Shown: positions 1-7,384, counted from the first letter of the stretch. The stretch: DNA of 14,379 nucleotides from Phycisphaerales bacterium (GCA_028288945.1 JAQGHH010000549.1:1-14379); one strand, 5' to 3'. The notes: generated from the letters alone by a model not told the origin. Translations and numbers: made by a program.

Positions 1-1788
1 AAGGTGATTCTCGCCACCAACATCGCGGAGACCTCGCTCACCATCGAAGGCGTGCGCACGGTGATCGACAGCGGCCTTGCCCGCGTAGCCGGTTACGACC
101 CGCAGCGCGGGCTCGATCGCCTGGAACTCATGCGGATCAGCAAAGCCTCCGCGACGCAGCGCGCCGGCCGGGCCGGGCGCACCGCGCCGGGGCGCTGCGT
201 GCGGCTCTGGTCGCAGCAGGAAGACCGCGCGATGCCCGACTTCGAGCTGCCGGAGATCAAGCGCGTGGACTTATGCGGGACCGTTCTGGCCCTGCACGCG
301 TGGGGGAAAACGGACCCGCGGGCCTTTGGGTGGTACGAAGCGCCGCCGGAGGAAACTCTGGCGGGGGCCGAGCGATTGCTCGCGATGCTCGGGGCGCTGA
401 CGGGCGAAGTGGACGGGCGCATCACGCCGATCGGCCGGCGGCTGCTGTCACTCCCGGTCCATCCCCGGCTCGGGAGATTGCTTCTGGCGGCCGCCGAGCA
501 GGACCTGCTGGCGCAAGGCGCGGCCATTGCCGCACTGCTCTCGGAAAAGGACATCCTGCGCGCCAGCGCCTACGACCCCTCTGCGATGTTTCGGCCGGCG
601 GTGCAGGCGTCATCAGACCTGCTCATCCGCCTCGATCTTCTCGCAAGGGCGGAACAAGACCGCTTCGGCGCCGGCGCACGTTCATTGGGCGTTGACACCG
701 GCGCGGCCCGGCAGGTCGCCCGCGTCCGGGACGAGCTGCTTCGCGTAGCTTCGCGTTTGACTGTCTCCGGCCGACGCCCGGCGCCCAGACGAACAGACAA
801 CGCGAGCGATGACGAAGACGATCTGCTCAAGCTTCCACTACTGGCCTATCCCGACCGAGTCGCCCGCCGGCGCGGGGCGGACCCGAATGCCGCGGTGATG
901 GTCGGCGGCGGGGGAGTGCGGTTGGCCGCGGAGTCCGCGGTGAAACAGGCGGAGTTCTTCCTCGCGCTCGACGCGCGTCAGGACCAGCGCCGGCTCACGC
1001 GCGAGGCGCTCGTGCGCGTGGCCAGCGCGGTCGACGTACGGTGGTTGGAGGAATTGTTCCCCGAATCGATCCGCCGGGAACGGTTGGTTGTTTTCGACGA
1101 GCAGCGAGAGCGTGTGGCTGGAGTCAGCAAGGTCTATTACCGCGACCTGTTGCTGCGCGAAGATCAAAGCGCGCCGGTCGATCCCGAGCAGGCGCAGCGC
1201 GTGCTGGCCGAGGCATTGCGCCCGAGGGCGGCGGAAATCTTCGCCGCCGACGAGGCCGCGGCGGCCTGGCTGGCGCGCCTCGCGCTGCTCCGCGCGGCGA
1301 TTCCCGAACACCCCTGGCCCGACGTTTCGCCGGAGCGGCTGGGGGAATTGCTCGCCTCGGCGCTGCATGGCAAGAAAGGCATCGACGATTTGAAACGAAC
1401 CTCGCTTTTGCCACTTTTGCAAGGCACGTTGCATTATCCGCTCGATCGTCTGCTGGAGCAGGAAGCGCCGGAGGCGATTGAAGTGCCCAGCGGCAGCCAC
1501 GTCCGCGTGCAGTATGTCGCGGGGCAGCCGCCGGTGCTGGCCGTGCGCCTCCAGGAGCTTTTCGGCTGGACCGACACGCCCCGTGTCGCTGCCGGGCGTG
1601 TCCCCATCCTGTTGCACCTGCTGGGGCCGAATTTTCGCCCCGTGCAGATCACCGGCGACCTCCGCAGTTTCTGGACGACGACTTACTTCCAAGTCCGCAA
1701 AGACCTTCGTATCCGTTATCCCAAGCACTCGTGGCCGGAAGATCCACTGACGGCCAAGCCTGAAGCCAAGGGAAGCCGACGACGGTAA
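1..1788 (+). CDS. hrpB: ATP-dependent helicase HrpB, C-terminal part (5' end outside window)
   Basis: DEAH-box RNA helicase of the HrpB family, cytoplasmic, with an unsettled cellular role. The frame is open from base 1 and the first visible codons sit just before helicase motif V (TNIAETSLTI, about residues 6-15). Motif VI follows (QRAGRAGR, about 53-60), and then the HA2/ratchet region. The last ~130 residues are the HrpB-specific C-terminal domain, with a LLQGTLHYPLDRLLE stretch, a GWTDTPRVAAGRVP segment and the terminal FRPVQITGDLRSFW...YPKHSWPEDP block, which distinguishes HrpB from HrpA. About 595 codons are present. Full HrpB proteins are roughly 800-850 residues, so motifs I-IV lie upstream of the window. 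The tail ends in a short basic KGSRRR. A weak stem with a T-run follows the stop. Confidence 0.96.
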   Translation, partial: KVILATNIAETSLTIEGVRTVIDSGLARVAGYDPQRGLDRLELMRISKASATQRAGRAGRTAPGRCVRLWSQQEDRAMPDFELPEIKRVDLCGTVLALHAWGKTDPRAFGWYEAPPEETLAGAERLLAMLGALTGEVDGRITPIGRRLLSLPVHPRLGRLLLAAAEQDLLAQGAAIAALLSEKDILRASAYDPSAMFRPAVQASSDLLIRLDLLARAEQDRFGAGARSLGVDTGAARQVARVRDELLRVASRLTVSGRRPAPRRTDNASDDEDDLLKLPLLAYPDRVARRRGADPNAAVMVGGGGVRLAAESAVKQAEFFLALDARQDQRRLTREALVRVASAVDVRWLEELFPESIRRERLVVFDEQRERVAGVSKVYYRDLLLREDQSAPVDPEQAQRVLAEALRPRAAEIFAADEAAAAWLARLALLRAAIPEHPWPDVSPERLGELLASALHGKKGIDDLKRTSLLPLLQGTLHYPLDRLLEQEAPEAIEVPSGSHVRVQYVAGQPPVLAVRLQELFGWTDTPRVAAGRVPILLHLLGPNFRPVQITGDLRSFWTTTYFQVRKDLRIRYPKHSWPEDPLTAKPEAKGSRRR

Positions 1789-1815
1789 CGAAGCAATCAG
1801 TGCGGCGTCGTTTTT
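1779..1815 (+). terminator. Weak candidate terminator at the end of hrpB
   Basis: The 6-bp stem acgacg/cgtcgt (1779-1784 with 1806-1811) has a 21-nt loop and is followed by five T residues. It overlaps the hrpB stop codon. The stem is short and the loop long, so efficiency is doubtful. Confidence 0.28.
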
Positions 1816-1958
1816 GTCAAATTAATGCTTGAAACCCCCCGAAAAATCGGTCAAGTCATTCACAAAATCCGCATTGGCGCATCGCCGCGAGGGATGGCTC
1901 TGATGCACGTGACGGGCATCGTTCACACGTAAGTCTATATTTTTGAGTTTGGAGTCGG

Positions 1959-2029
1959 ACATCTCGACGGAGATGTGCGGGAACTGCCCGCCTTTCAGCC
2001 TCGAAAGAGGCCGGTTGCCCGTTCGGGCA
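1959..2029 (+). promoter_or_regulatory. Structured leader upstream of csbD: four tandem hairpins
   Basis: Four perfect stem-loops follow one another. The first is acatctc-gacg-gagatgt (1959-1976, 7 bp). The second is gcggg-aactg-cccgc (1977-1991, 5 bp), abutting the first with no gap. The third is gcctc-gaaa-gaggc (1998-2011, 5 bp with a GNRA-type GAAA tetraloop). The fourth is tgccc-gttc-gggca (2016-2029, 5 bp). A 33-nt unpaired stretch and an AAAGGAG ribosome site follow. There is no T-run after the last hairpin, so this is not an intrinsic terminator. It is probably a structured 5' UTR of the csbD mRNA, perhaps cis-regulatory. I do not recognise it as a known riboswitch class. A TATATT at 1936-1941 could be a -10 element, but no convincing -35 is seen. 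Confidence 0.5.
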
Positions 2030-2076
2030 TGCCCTTTGCGTGATGATCTATCAGTTCTAACCAAAGGAGTTCGCAC

Positions 2077-2259
2077 ATGGGCATCGAAGATACGGCAGCG
2101 GGGAAAGTGAAACAGATCAAGGGGAAAGCCAACGACATCGCCGGTGCGGCGACAGGTGACACGGCCCAGCAGATCAAGGGCAAAGCGGAAAAGGCCGTTG
2201 GAAAGGTCCAGGAAGAAGTTGGGAAGGAGACGTCCGGCCCGAAGAACCGCGAAGACTAA
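2077..2259 (+). CDS. CsbD-family stress-response protein
   Basis: A 60-residue, very hydrophilic protein, almost all Lys, Glu, Gly, Ala and Asp. The ATG is preceded by a strong AAAGGAG (2063-2069) at 7-nt spacing. The repeated K-G-K-A heptad-like pattern (KVKQIKGKANDIAGAA, then QQIKGKAEKAVGKVQEEVG) is the CsbD signature: two copies of an amphipathic helix motif in a 55-70 residue protein. Family members are general-stress proteins, induced in Bacillus by SigB and in proteobacteria by various stresses; their molecular role is unknown. The gene is monocistronic, with a structured leader upstream and its own terminator, which suits a regulated stress gene. There is no signal peptide or membrane segment, so it is cytoplasmic. 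Confidence 0.93.
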   Translation: MGIEDTAAGKVKQIKGKANDIAGAATGDTAQQIKGKAEKAVGKVQEEVGKETSGPKNRED

Positions 2260-2287
2260 CGGCCTGCTCCTTCCGATCGATTTGTAG

Positions 2288-2330
2288 AACTGCCGGTCCC
2301 GCGATCCGTTGCGGTGCCGGCAGTTTTTTT
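2288..2330 (+). terminator. Intrinsic terminator of csbD
   Basis: The 9-bp perfect stem aactgccgg/ccggcagtt (2288-2296 with 2317-2325) has additional inner ccgc/gcgg pairing (2299-2302 with 2311-2314). It runs into seven T residues (2324-2330). It lies 28 bp after the csbD stop and points away from the converging lipoprotein gene. Confidence 0.9.
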
Positions 2331-2358
2331 AGTCTTCGGATTTCATGAGCCACTGGCC

Positions 2359-3000
2359 TTACGGGCGATCCGCCCGAACCATCTGCACGCCGCCGTCCTC
2401 CTCGCGCGTCTGAAGCGCGTCCAGGAGTTTTTTTCGGCCTGATGAGGTCAGGCGCACCGACACTTTGAACGTCCCCCCTCGAGCGACTCCCGAGAGTTCA
2501 GCGCCCCTTTCGGCTAACAGCTTGCGTGCGAGAATGACGGCCTGCGTGCGGTTTGAACCGGGTTCGCCGAGGTACGCGCTCAGCGCGGCCGGCAGACGGT
2601 CGACCGAGCCGGCGATGAGGAAGATCGTGCCAAAACCACGCAGCAGGGCCGCGTCCGACGAATTCCCCTCCACGGGCTTCAGGTGCCAGAGCGGGTTGCC
2701 GGCGACCAGCTCGATCGCGTCATCCGGGCCCAAGAGCATGTAAGAACCTTGCGGGATGCACACGATGACCACCGGGCCGGCGGTAATGAAACAGAGCTCG
2801 TTGCCGCCCAACGCGCGCGCACTGCCGGGGGTGGGATGGCTTGCGAAATCGATTTTGATCCCCGTGTCTTCGCCGACCAGCGCCAGGGGGGAAGCGTTGG
2901 AGCCGTCATTCGTTCCGGGAGTATGAGCGCCCGGCGCGCAGCCCGCCGACAGGGTCGCAAGCACGATCGCGAAAGCTGTGAGGCTGAGTTTCCACTTCAT
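2359..3000 (-). CDS. Putative lipoprotein of unknown function
   Basis: I do not recognise the family. The 213-residue product starts with a charged MKWK, a hydrophobic stretch, and LSAGC at residues 17-21. This is a lipobox-like signal with lipidated Cys21, followed by a flexible Gly/Asn/Ser/Pro-rich linker, so an outer-surface or periplasmic lipoprotein is likely. The mature part has hydrophobic strands (GPVVIVCIPQG; FGTIFLIAGSV) and a C-terminal half with NRTQAVILARKLLAERGAEL and a basic amphipathic end. I chose the ATG at 3000 because AGGTGG lies about 8 nt upstream. An in-frame GTG at 3012 would add four residues but has a poorer ribosome site. It is transcribed divergently from pseudopilin 1 and convergently with csbD. 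The gene seems intact and has the window's usual GC-rich codon use. Confidence 0.75.
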   Translation of the reverse strand: MKWKLSLTAFAIVLATLSAGCAPGAHTPGTNDGSNASPLALVGEDTGIKIDFASHPTPGSARALGGNELCFITAGPVVIVCIPQGSYMLLGPDDAIELVAGNPLWHLKPVEGNSSDAALLRGFGTIFLIAGSVDRLPAALSAYLGEPGSNRTQAVILARKLLAERGAELSGVARGGTFKVSVRLTSSGRKKLLDALQTREEDGGVQMVRADRP

Positions 3001-3100
3001 TACGCTGACCACCTGCCGGGGCGATTCTATGCCCCGCGCGAAGACCGGCCCATGAGGGAAACCCCACGGTCAACAACGTGTCAAAGCTAACACTGCAATC

Positions 3101-3119
3101 GACGCAATATCGTTGCGTC
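3101..3119. promoter_or_regulatory. Inverted repeat in the lipoprotein/pseudopilin divergent gap
   Basis: A perfect 7-bp inverted repeat, gacgcaa-tatcg-ttgcgtc, sits 45 bp before the pseudopilin start and 100 bp before the lipoprotein start. It could be an operator for either gene or a hairpin in the pseudopilin leader. The sequence alone does not decide. Confidence 0.4.
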
Positions 3120-3163
3120 TCCTTGCCAAGTCCGGTAATCTCAAAATCAGGAGTCCATTGCCC

Positions 3164-4030
3164 ATGCGAGCCATCTTGCCCGTTCAGGCAGGGCCCCAGA
3201 GCCGGGGTGCCCAGGGCCGTCGTTGCGACGGCACGGGCCATGGCCTCCGACCCGCTTTCACTTTGGTCGAGTTGCTTGTTGTGATCGGCATCATCGCCGT
3301 GCTCGTGGCGATTCTCATGCCCGCGCTAGCGATGGCCCGGGAGGCCGCCAAGACCTCCAAGTGCCTCTCAAACCTTCATCAGATCGCGATGGGCATCCAG
3401 ATGTATGCTGCGGATAATCACGACTGCTTGATTCCCGGAGATTACTGGAGCCCCACCGTCGACAATATCCCAACGGTCAAGCCCGGTTGCGGCAGTTGGG
3501 CCGTGATCCTTACGGAATACCATTACATTCCCAATCCCACCGGCATGAGCCAGAGCATAAACGACCCCCAACTCGGCACCAATGCCAACTTCGACAGCGA
3601 CAATGTCCTGAAATGCCCCAACGGCAGCGAAGACGACATGTCCGCGCTCGGTGGGCCCGATTCGCAAACCGACGCCCGTGGCATGCAATGGGTGGTTCGC
3701 CGGGATGATATCAGCCTCGTCGGCGCCCGCACTTGGTACGCGGTGAACGGTTCTTACGAACAACGCTACCAACCCGACAACCACCGCCTCCCCTTCCAGT
3801 GGTTTCCCGATGACCTCGTGAGTGATTACACAATGCACCGCCTCTCGCAGTTCAAAAACGCCAGCAACTTGCCGATGGTTTTCGACGGCTTTTGGATGTT
3901 TCTGTACAAGCCGGCGAATATCAACGCCCGCCACAACAACAAAAAATCGACCAACGTGCTGATGGCCGACGGCCATGCCGAAACGAGGGCCACCACGACG
4001 CTGCCGGATGACAATTGGTACCTGAAGTAG
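3164..4030 (+). CDS. Pseudopilin-type protein with prepilin N-terminus and ADGH box (first copy)
   Basis: A 288-residue type II secretion/pseudopilin-like protein of the kind amplified in planctomycetes. The prepilin motif AFTLVELLVVIGIIAVLVAIL starts at about residue 31; Glu at +5 of the predicted mature protein is present. Ala replaces the usual Gly at -1. The helix is followed by ALAMAREAAKTSKCLSNLHQIAMGIQMYA, a VLKCP motif, and near the end an NVLMADGHAE box. There are 11 residues between His257 and DG, against 9 in the standard H-X9-DG form. The ATG at 3164 is preceded by CAGGAG (3148-3153) at 10 nt. A TTG at 3158 with 4-nt spacing and a TTG at 3113 are alternatives. Unusually, the leader before the cleavage site is about 31 residues and rich in Arg, Gly and Pro. 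No secretion or pilus assembly genes are adjacent. It is probably a membrane-anchored surface protein; its ligand or role is unknown. Confidence 0.85.
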   Translation: MRAILPVQAGPQSRGAQGRRCDGTGHGLRPAFTLVELLVVIGIIAVLVAILMPALAMAREAAKTSKCLSNLHQIAMGIQMYAADNHDCLIPGDYWSPTVDNIPTVKPGCGSWAVILTEYHYIPNPTGMSQSINDPQLGTNANFDSDNVLKCPNGSEDDMSALGGPDSQTDARGMQWVVRRDDISLVGARTWYAVNGSYEQRYQPDNHRLPFQWFPDDLVSDYTMHRLSQFKNASNLPMVFDGFWMFLYKPANINARHNNKKSTNVLMADGHAETRATTTLPDDNWYLK

Positions 4031-4083
4031 GGCGCCGCCCTCCCCATTTGACCCGCCGACGACTCCCCCCTACAACGCTCACC

Positions 4084-5190
4084 ATGAGCGGCCTGAGTTA
4101 CGAGAAGAGCGGGGTGAACTACGACCGGCTGGACGCGTTCAAGCGCGCCTGCCAGCGGGCGGCGGCGGCCACAACCGGCGCGCTGCGCTCGCACGGCCTT
4201 GCCGAGCCGGCTGGGATTCGCGGGGAAAGCGCATATCTCCTCGAATCTCAGGACGAATACCTCGCGCACGTCGAGGAGGGGTTGGGCACGAAGAACCTGA
4301 TCGCCGACGCCATGGAAAAGCTGGGCCGGCCGGGGTTCTATCGGAATGTCGGGATCGACACGGTCGCCACGATGGTGAATGACCTGATCACCGTCGGCGC
4401 GCTCCCGATTTCCGTCGCGATGCACGCGGCCGTGGGGGACGCCGACTGGTTCAAGGACGAACGCCGGGCCGCGGATCTGGCCGACGGGTTTGCCGAGGGA
4501 TGCCGACAGGCCAACGCCGTCTGGGGCGGCGGCGAGACGCCGACGCTCCGCGGCATCGTCAACCCCGAAACAATCGTCCTTGCCGGCTCGGCGCTCGGCC
4601 GCATCCGCCCCAAGTCCCACCGCCTGGCGGGCAACGTCCGCGACGGAGACGCGATTATTTTCCTCGCCTCCTCGGGCGTGCAGACCAACGGCCTCACCCT
4701 CTGCCGGGCGCTGGCGGAGCGATTGCCCGGCGGATATCTCGAACACGTTCCGGGCGAGAACCGCCCGTACGGCGAAGTCCTGCTCGACGCATCCGTGATC
4801 TACGTCCGCTTTCTCGCAGCCCTTCAGTCGGCCGGCCTAACGCCGCACTATGCCGTCCACGTTACCGGCCACGGCTGGCGCAAGCTGATGCGGCCCACCG
4901 AGCCCTTCGTCTATCGCATCACCGAAACCCGCGAGCCGCTACCGATCTTCCGCTTCATCCAGGATCGCGGCCCGGTGAGCAAAAGCGAGATGTACGCGAC
5001 GTTCAACATGGGTATCGGATTCGCGGTGTATGTCGATCCGGGAGAGGCGACTAAATTTTTGGAAGTTGCGAAGGCAACGGGGTACGACGCGTGGCTCGCC
5101 GGAAGTGTTTGCAAGGAAGGTGAGCGGAAGGCCGTGGTGATCGAACCGCTGGGAATCACCTTCGAGGGGGACACGCTCCAGGTACGGTAA
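4084..5190 (+). CDS. purM: Phosphoribosylformylglycinamidine cyclo-ligase (AIR synthase) homologue, divergent
   Basis: Cytoplasmic ATP-dependent enzyme that closes the imidazole ring of AIR in step five of purine synthesis, if it is a true PurM. The protein is 368 residues. Recognisable PurM landmarks, in order, are LSYEKSGVNYD near the N-terminus, GIDTVATMVNDLITVGA (about 97-113), GCRQANAVWGGGET, DAIIFLASSGVQTNGLTL, AVHVTGHGW and TFNMGIGFAVYV. Several core motifs deviate. GGETAEMPG becomes GGETPTLRG. The following YDLAGF-type segment is NPETIVLAGSALG. The ITGGG motif of the C-terminal domain is VTGHG. I chose ATG 4084, 53 bp after the pseudopilin stop; no clear ribosome site precedes it. The in-frame TTG at 4015 would overlap the pseudopilin gene. 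The membrane protein gene starts 20 bp downstream. A PurM-like paralogue acting on another substrate cannot be excluded. Confidence 0.82.
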   Translation: MSGLSYEKSGVNYDRLDAFKRACQRAAAATTGALRSHGLAEPAGIRGESAYLLESQDEYLAHVEEGLGTKNLIADAMEKLGRPGFYRNVGIDTVATMVNDLITVGALPISVAMHAAVGDADWFKDERRAADLADGFAEGCRQANAVWGGGETPTLRGIVNPETIVLAGSALGRIRPKSHRLAGNVRDGDAIIFLASSGVQTNGLTLCRALAERLPGGYLEHVPGENRPYGEVLLDASVIYVRFLAALQSAGLTPHYAVHVTGHGWRKLMRPTEPFVYRITETREPLPIFRFIQDRGPVSKSEMYATFNMGIGFAVYVDPGEATKFLEVAKATGYDAWLAGSVCKEGERKAVVIEPLGITFEGDTLQVR

Positions 5191-5210
5191 ACTCGCGGAT
5201 AAGTGTTCCT

Positions 5211-7019
5211 TTGCCCCAAACCCTAAACGAATTGCCGGAAGCTTCCACGACGCACGGCTCCTTCGTTCCCACCCTTTCTCGCTTTGTGCCCTGGCTGCTT
5301 TTCGCGGCACTGCTCGCCGCACAGTTCTTCCTCTTCAAGTCGTTTGCAGTCCGCGAGATCATCTGGAGCTATCCTCAAAACTTCGACCAGGCCGTCTTCC
5401 TCGACCGCAGCTACGAAACCTACGACCGCATGATCCACGAAGGCTCATTCAGCGGCCTGCTGCACGGCGCGGGATATCGTGGCGGCGCGCCAGTCCCCAA
5501 CGGCGCGCTGATCCACCTCCATGCCGCTCTTCTATTCCGTATGCTGGGCCCGGGGAGACTCACGGCGCTCACGCTCAACTTCCTCTACATCGCGCTGTTC
5601 CAGTTCACACTCGTGCAAACCGTGCGACACCTCAGCGGGAGTTGGGCAAGGGCGTCCATCTCCCTCGCCCTGCTGCTGACGGCGGGGACGACGTTTCAGG
5701 ATACCGGCGGAATGATGGACTTCCGCATCGACTTCATCACGTTCTGCCTCTTCGGGATCTTCATCTGCCTGGTGCTCCGTGCCGGCGTCTTCGCGAGCAG
5801 AGGCTGGTCTTTGGCCGCGGCTTTGGCGGCGAGTTATACGATCGCATTTCGGTTCATCACGCTCGCGTACTTTCTCCCGATTTTCATGTTGATGTTCGTC
5901 ATCGTTGTGTGGGATGCGATGCGCCGTCACGCCGATGGGAACTGGAAGGCGGACGCGGTCCGCCGATGGCGGAATCTGCTGGCGTCGGGCGTGCTGGCCG
6001 CGATCGTGACCGGGCCGGTTCTCATGCACCATTGGAGCGCGATCGACAACTACTATCTGCGGCTTCACGCCGCCGGCCAGCAGCGATACATCCGCGCGAG
6101 AATGTTCCACGTCGCCGACCTGCGCCGCGCGCTGGCCTTCTACCCCCATTCCGTCGCGACGCATCATGCCGGGTACGTGTTCATGAGCTTTGCGGCGGTG
6201 TTGGTGATTCTTGGGGCGACGATGAGGCGCAATTCCTCGGTCTCGACGAAGCCTTTAACGTCGCGATATCCACCCGGCCCGGCGTTCGGGTTCGTTCTCG
6301 CGTGTTTGCTGGTCCCCTTGGCGGCGCTCACCTGGGACGTGGACAAGAACGCGGCAGTCGGAAGTGTCCTGGTAGGCCCGTTGCTTTGGCTGGCGATATT
6401 GCCGGCGCTGCGCGTGCAGATTCCGCCGGGCGACAAGGTGCGCGTGCGCTCCGCCATCGGAATGGCTGGCGCGAGCCTGGCAGTGGCGATGACGATGCAG
6501 TGCCTCTTCTCCCGTCGTCATTCGGACTTCACCCGGCATCGGCCGCAAGTGACGTCCGTGCTCGATCTATACGAGCGCATCGGGACGTTGTCCCGTGCAC
6601 GTCACCTGGATAACCCCACAATCGCCAACGATTCCTTCGCCGACTACCTCTTCCCCTCCGCCATTAACGTGATGACCTACGAAGGGCACGGCTACCTGCT
6701 TCACGCGCATGAAGCGCTCGCAACCGATGTGGTCGCAAAGTCGCCCGCGCAGATCGCGGCATCGTTCGAGCGGTGCGACTTCGCCCTTATCACCCGCCGG
6801 TTCACGCCCAAACGGATCGAGAACCCCTTCGAGGAATCGATCGAAACCGCCCGCCCCCAATTCGAAGGGTACTGCAACCATAACATGGTTCGCGTGGAAC
6901 AGATTCGTGCGATGGAACGCGACGTCACGCTTTTCGCGCGGCCATGGCGGTCGGAGAAGCGCCAAGGGCGTCAAGAGGCCAAGGGCGACACGCAAAAAGA
7001 TAAACCCGCCGAGGAGTAA
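5211..7019 (+). CDS. Polytopic membrane protein, probable GT-C-type glycosyltransferase
   Basis: A 602-residue integral membrane protein. Roughly ten or eleven hydrophobic segments are visible between residues 26 and 431 (e.g. 26-44, 117-137, 173-190, 200-235, 255-272, 320-337, 358-400, 414-431). A soluble C-terminal domain of about 170 residues follows. The loop after the first helix contains NFDQAVFLDRSYETYDRM. An acidic residue here is typical of GT-C lipid-sugar-dependent glycosyltransferases and PMT/GT39 relatives. FRIDF follows at 171-175. This assignment rests on topology and motif placement, not on recognising a family. The start is TTG 5211, 20 bp after purM, with only a weak GGATAAG-like site upstream; GTG 5286 is the other option. 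The last 25 residues are low-complexity, Lys/Glu/Gln-rich, and partly encoded by a CCAAGG-type short repeat (6962-6987). Co-transcription with purM is likely. Confidence 0.7.
   Translation: MPQTLNELPEASTTHGSFVPTLSRFVPWLLFAALLAAQFFLFKSFAVREIIWSYPQNFDQAVFLDRSYETYDRMIHEGSFSGLLHGAGYRGGAPVPNGALIHLHAALLFRMLGPGRLTALTLNFLYIALFQFTLVQTVRHLSGSWARASISLALLLTAGTTFQDTGGMMDFRIDFITFCLFGIFICLVLRAGVFASRGWSLAAALAASYTIAFRFITLAYFLPIFMLMFVIVVWDAMRRHADGNWKADAVRRWRNLLASGVLAAIVTGPVLMHHWSAIDNYYLRLHAAGQQRYIRARMFHVADLRRALAFYPHSVATHHAGYVFMSFAAVLVILGATMRRNSSVSTKPLTSRYPPGPAFGFVLACLLVPLAALTWDVDKNAAVGSVLVGPLLWLAILPALRVQIPPGDKVRVRSAIGMAGASLAVAMTMQCLFSRRHSDFTRHRPQVTSVLDLYERIGTLSRARHLDNPTIANDSFADYLFPSAINVMTYEGHGYLLHAHEALATDVVAKSPAQIAASFERCDFALITRRFTPKRIENPFEESIETARPQFEGYCNHNMVRVEQIRAMERDVTLFARPWRSEKRQGRQEAKGDTQKDKPAEE
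6962..6987 (+). repeat. Short-period CCAAG repeat within the 3' end of the membrane protein gene
   Basis: Three consecutive units: ccaagggcg (6962-6970), tcaagagg (6971-6978) and ccaagggcg (6979-6987). The 8-9 bp period is independent of the codon frame and encodes part of the low-complexity C-terminus. It resembles the unit run at 9997-10020. Confidence 0.55.
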
Positions 7020-7071
7020 GAGTAAATGTCGGGCACCAACCAGCGCAATCGAATGTCCGACTCACTCAACT

Positions 7072-7107
7072 CTCCGTGCCCTTTGTGGCCTCCGTGTGCT
7101 CTGTGCC
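7072..7107. repeat. Four-unit imperfect 9-bp tandem repeat
   Basis: Units are ctccgtgcc, ctttgtggc, ctccgtgtg and ctctgtgcc, with consensus CTCCGTGNC. On the minus strand this reads as a GGCACNGAG-type run. It starts 52 bp after the stop of the membrane protein gene. Confidence 0.65.
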
Positions 7108-7301
7108 CAACGCCTATCGACCTGACACTAACTCATCCCATGATGCATCCCCTCTATAATAATATGAAATAGTTTACATTTTGGGGCATAATCCCATGGG
7201 GATAAAGGCGCAAGAGCGAGGCGTCTCGATTTCTGAAAACCACCTTGTTTCTCAGGCCGGAATTGATTTTACATTTTTTGAAATCGGGATTGTGGGGATG
7301 A

Positions 7302-7384
7302 TCGGCAGAGCCGAACCTACATGGTTGACGCAACTCGAGGTCCCGCCCGCTACCCTATCCCTCTCCCCTGAGTACGAGGGAGAG
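7302..7384. repeat. REP-like palindromic segment
   Basis: The perfect palindrome tcggc-aga-gccga (7302-7314) is followed after 46 bp by ctctccc-N10-gggagag (7361-7367 with 7378-7384). Such compact palindromes between convergent genes resemble repetitive extragenic palindromes. Only one copy of each is seen here, so repetition in the genome is not shown. Neither has a T-run. Confidence 0.35.

Noticed and set aside
838..1728. 296-codon open frame on the minus strand inside hrpB
   Set aside because: It is antisense to a gene with clear HrpB motifs. Long reverse frames are expected in GC-rich coding DNA, and the product has no recognisable domain.
1822..2076. 84-codon minus-strand open frame opposite the csbD leader
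   Set aside because: No ribosome site and no family resemblance. The hairpin-rich leader explains the region better.
5532..6167. 211-codon minus-strand open frame
   Set aside because: Antisense to the membrane protein gene; its product is an Arg/Glu/Gln-rich string typical of a shadow frame.
6962..7107. Possible CRISPR array or minisatellite
   Set aside because: Units are only 8-9 bp, imperfect and contiguous, without unique spacers. No cas genes are present.
7155..7160. Perfect TATAAT
   Set aside because: No -35 element is found at 15-19 nt upstream and no gene follows on that strand. It is probably chance in an AT-richer stretch.
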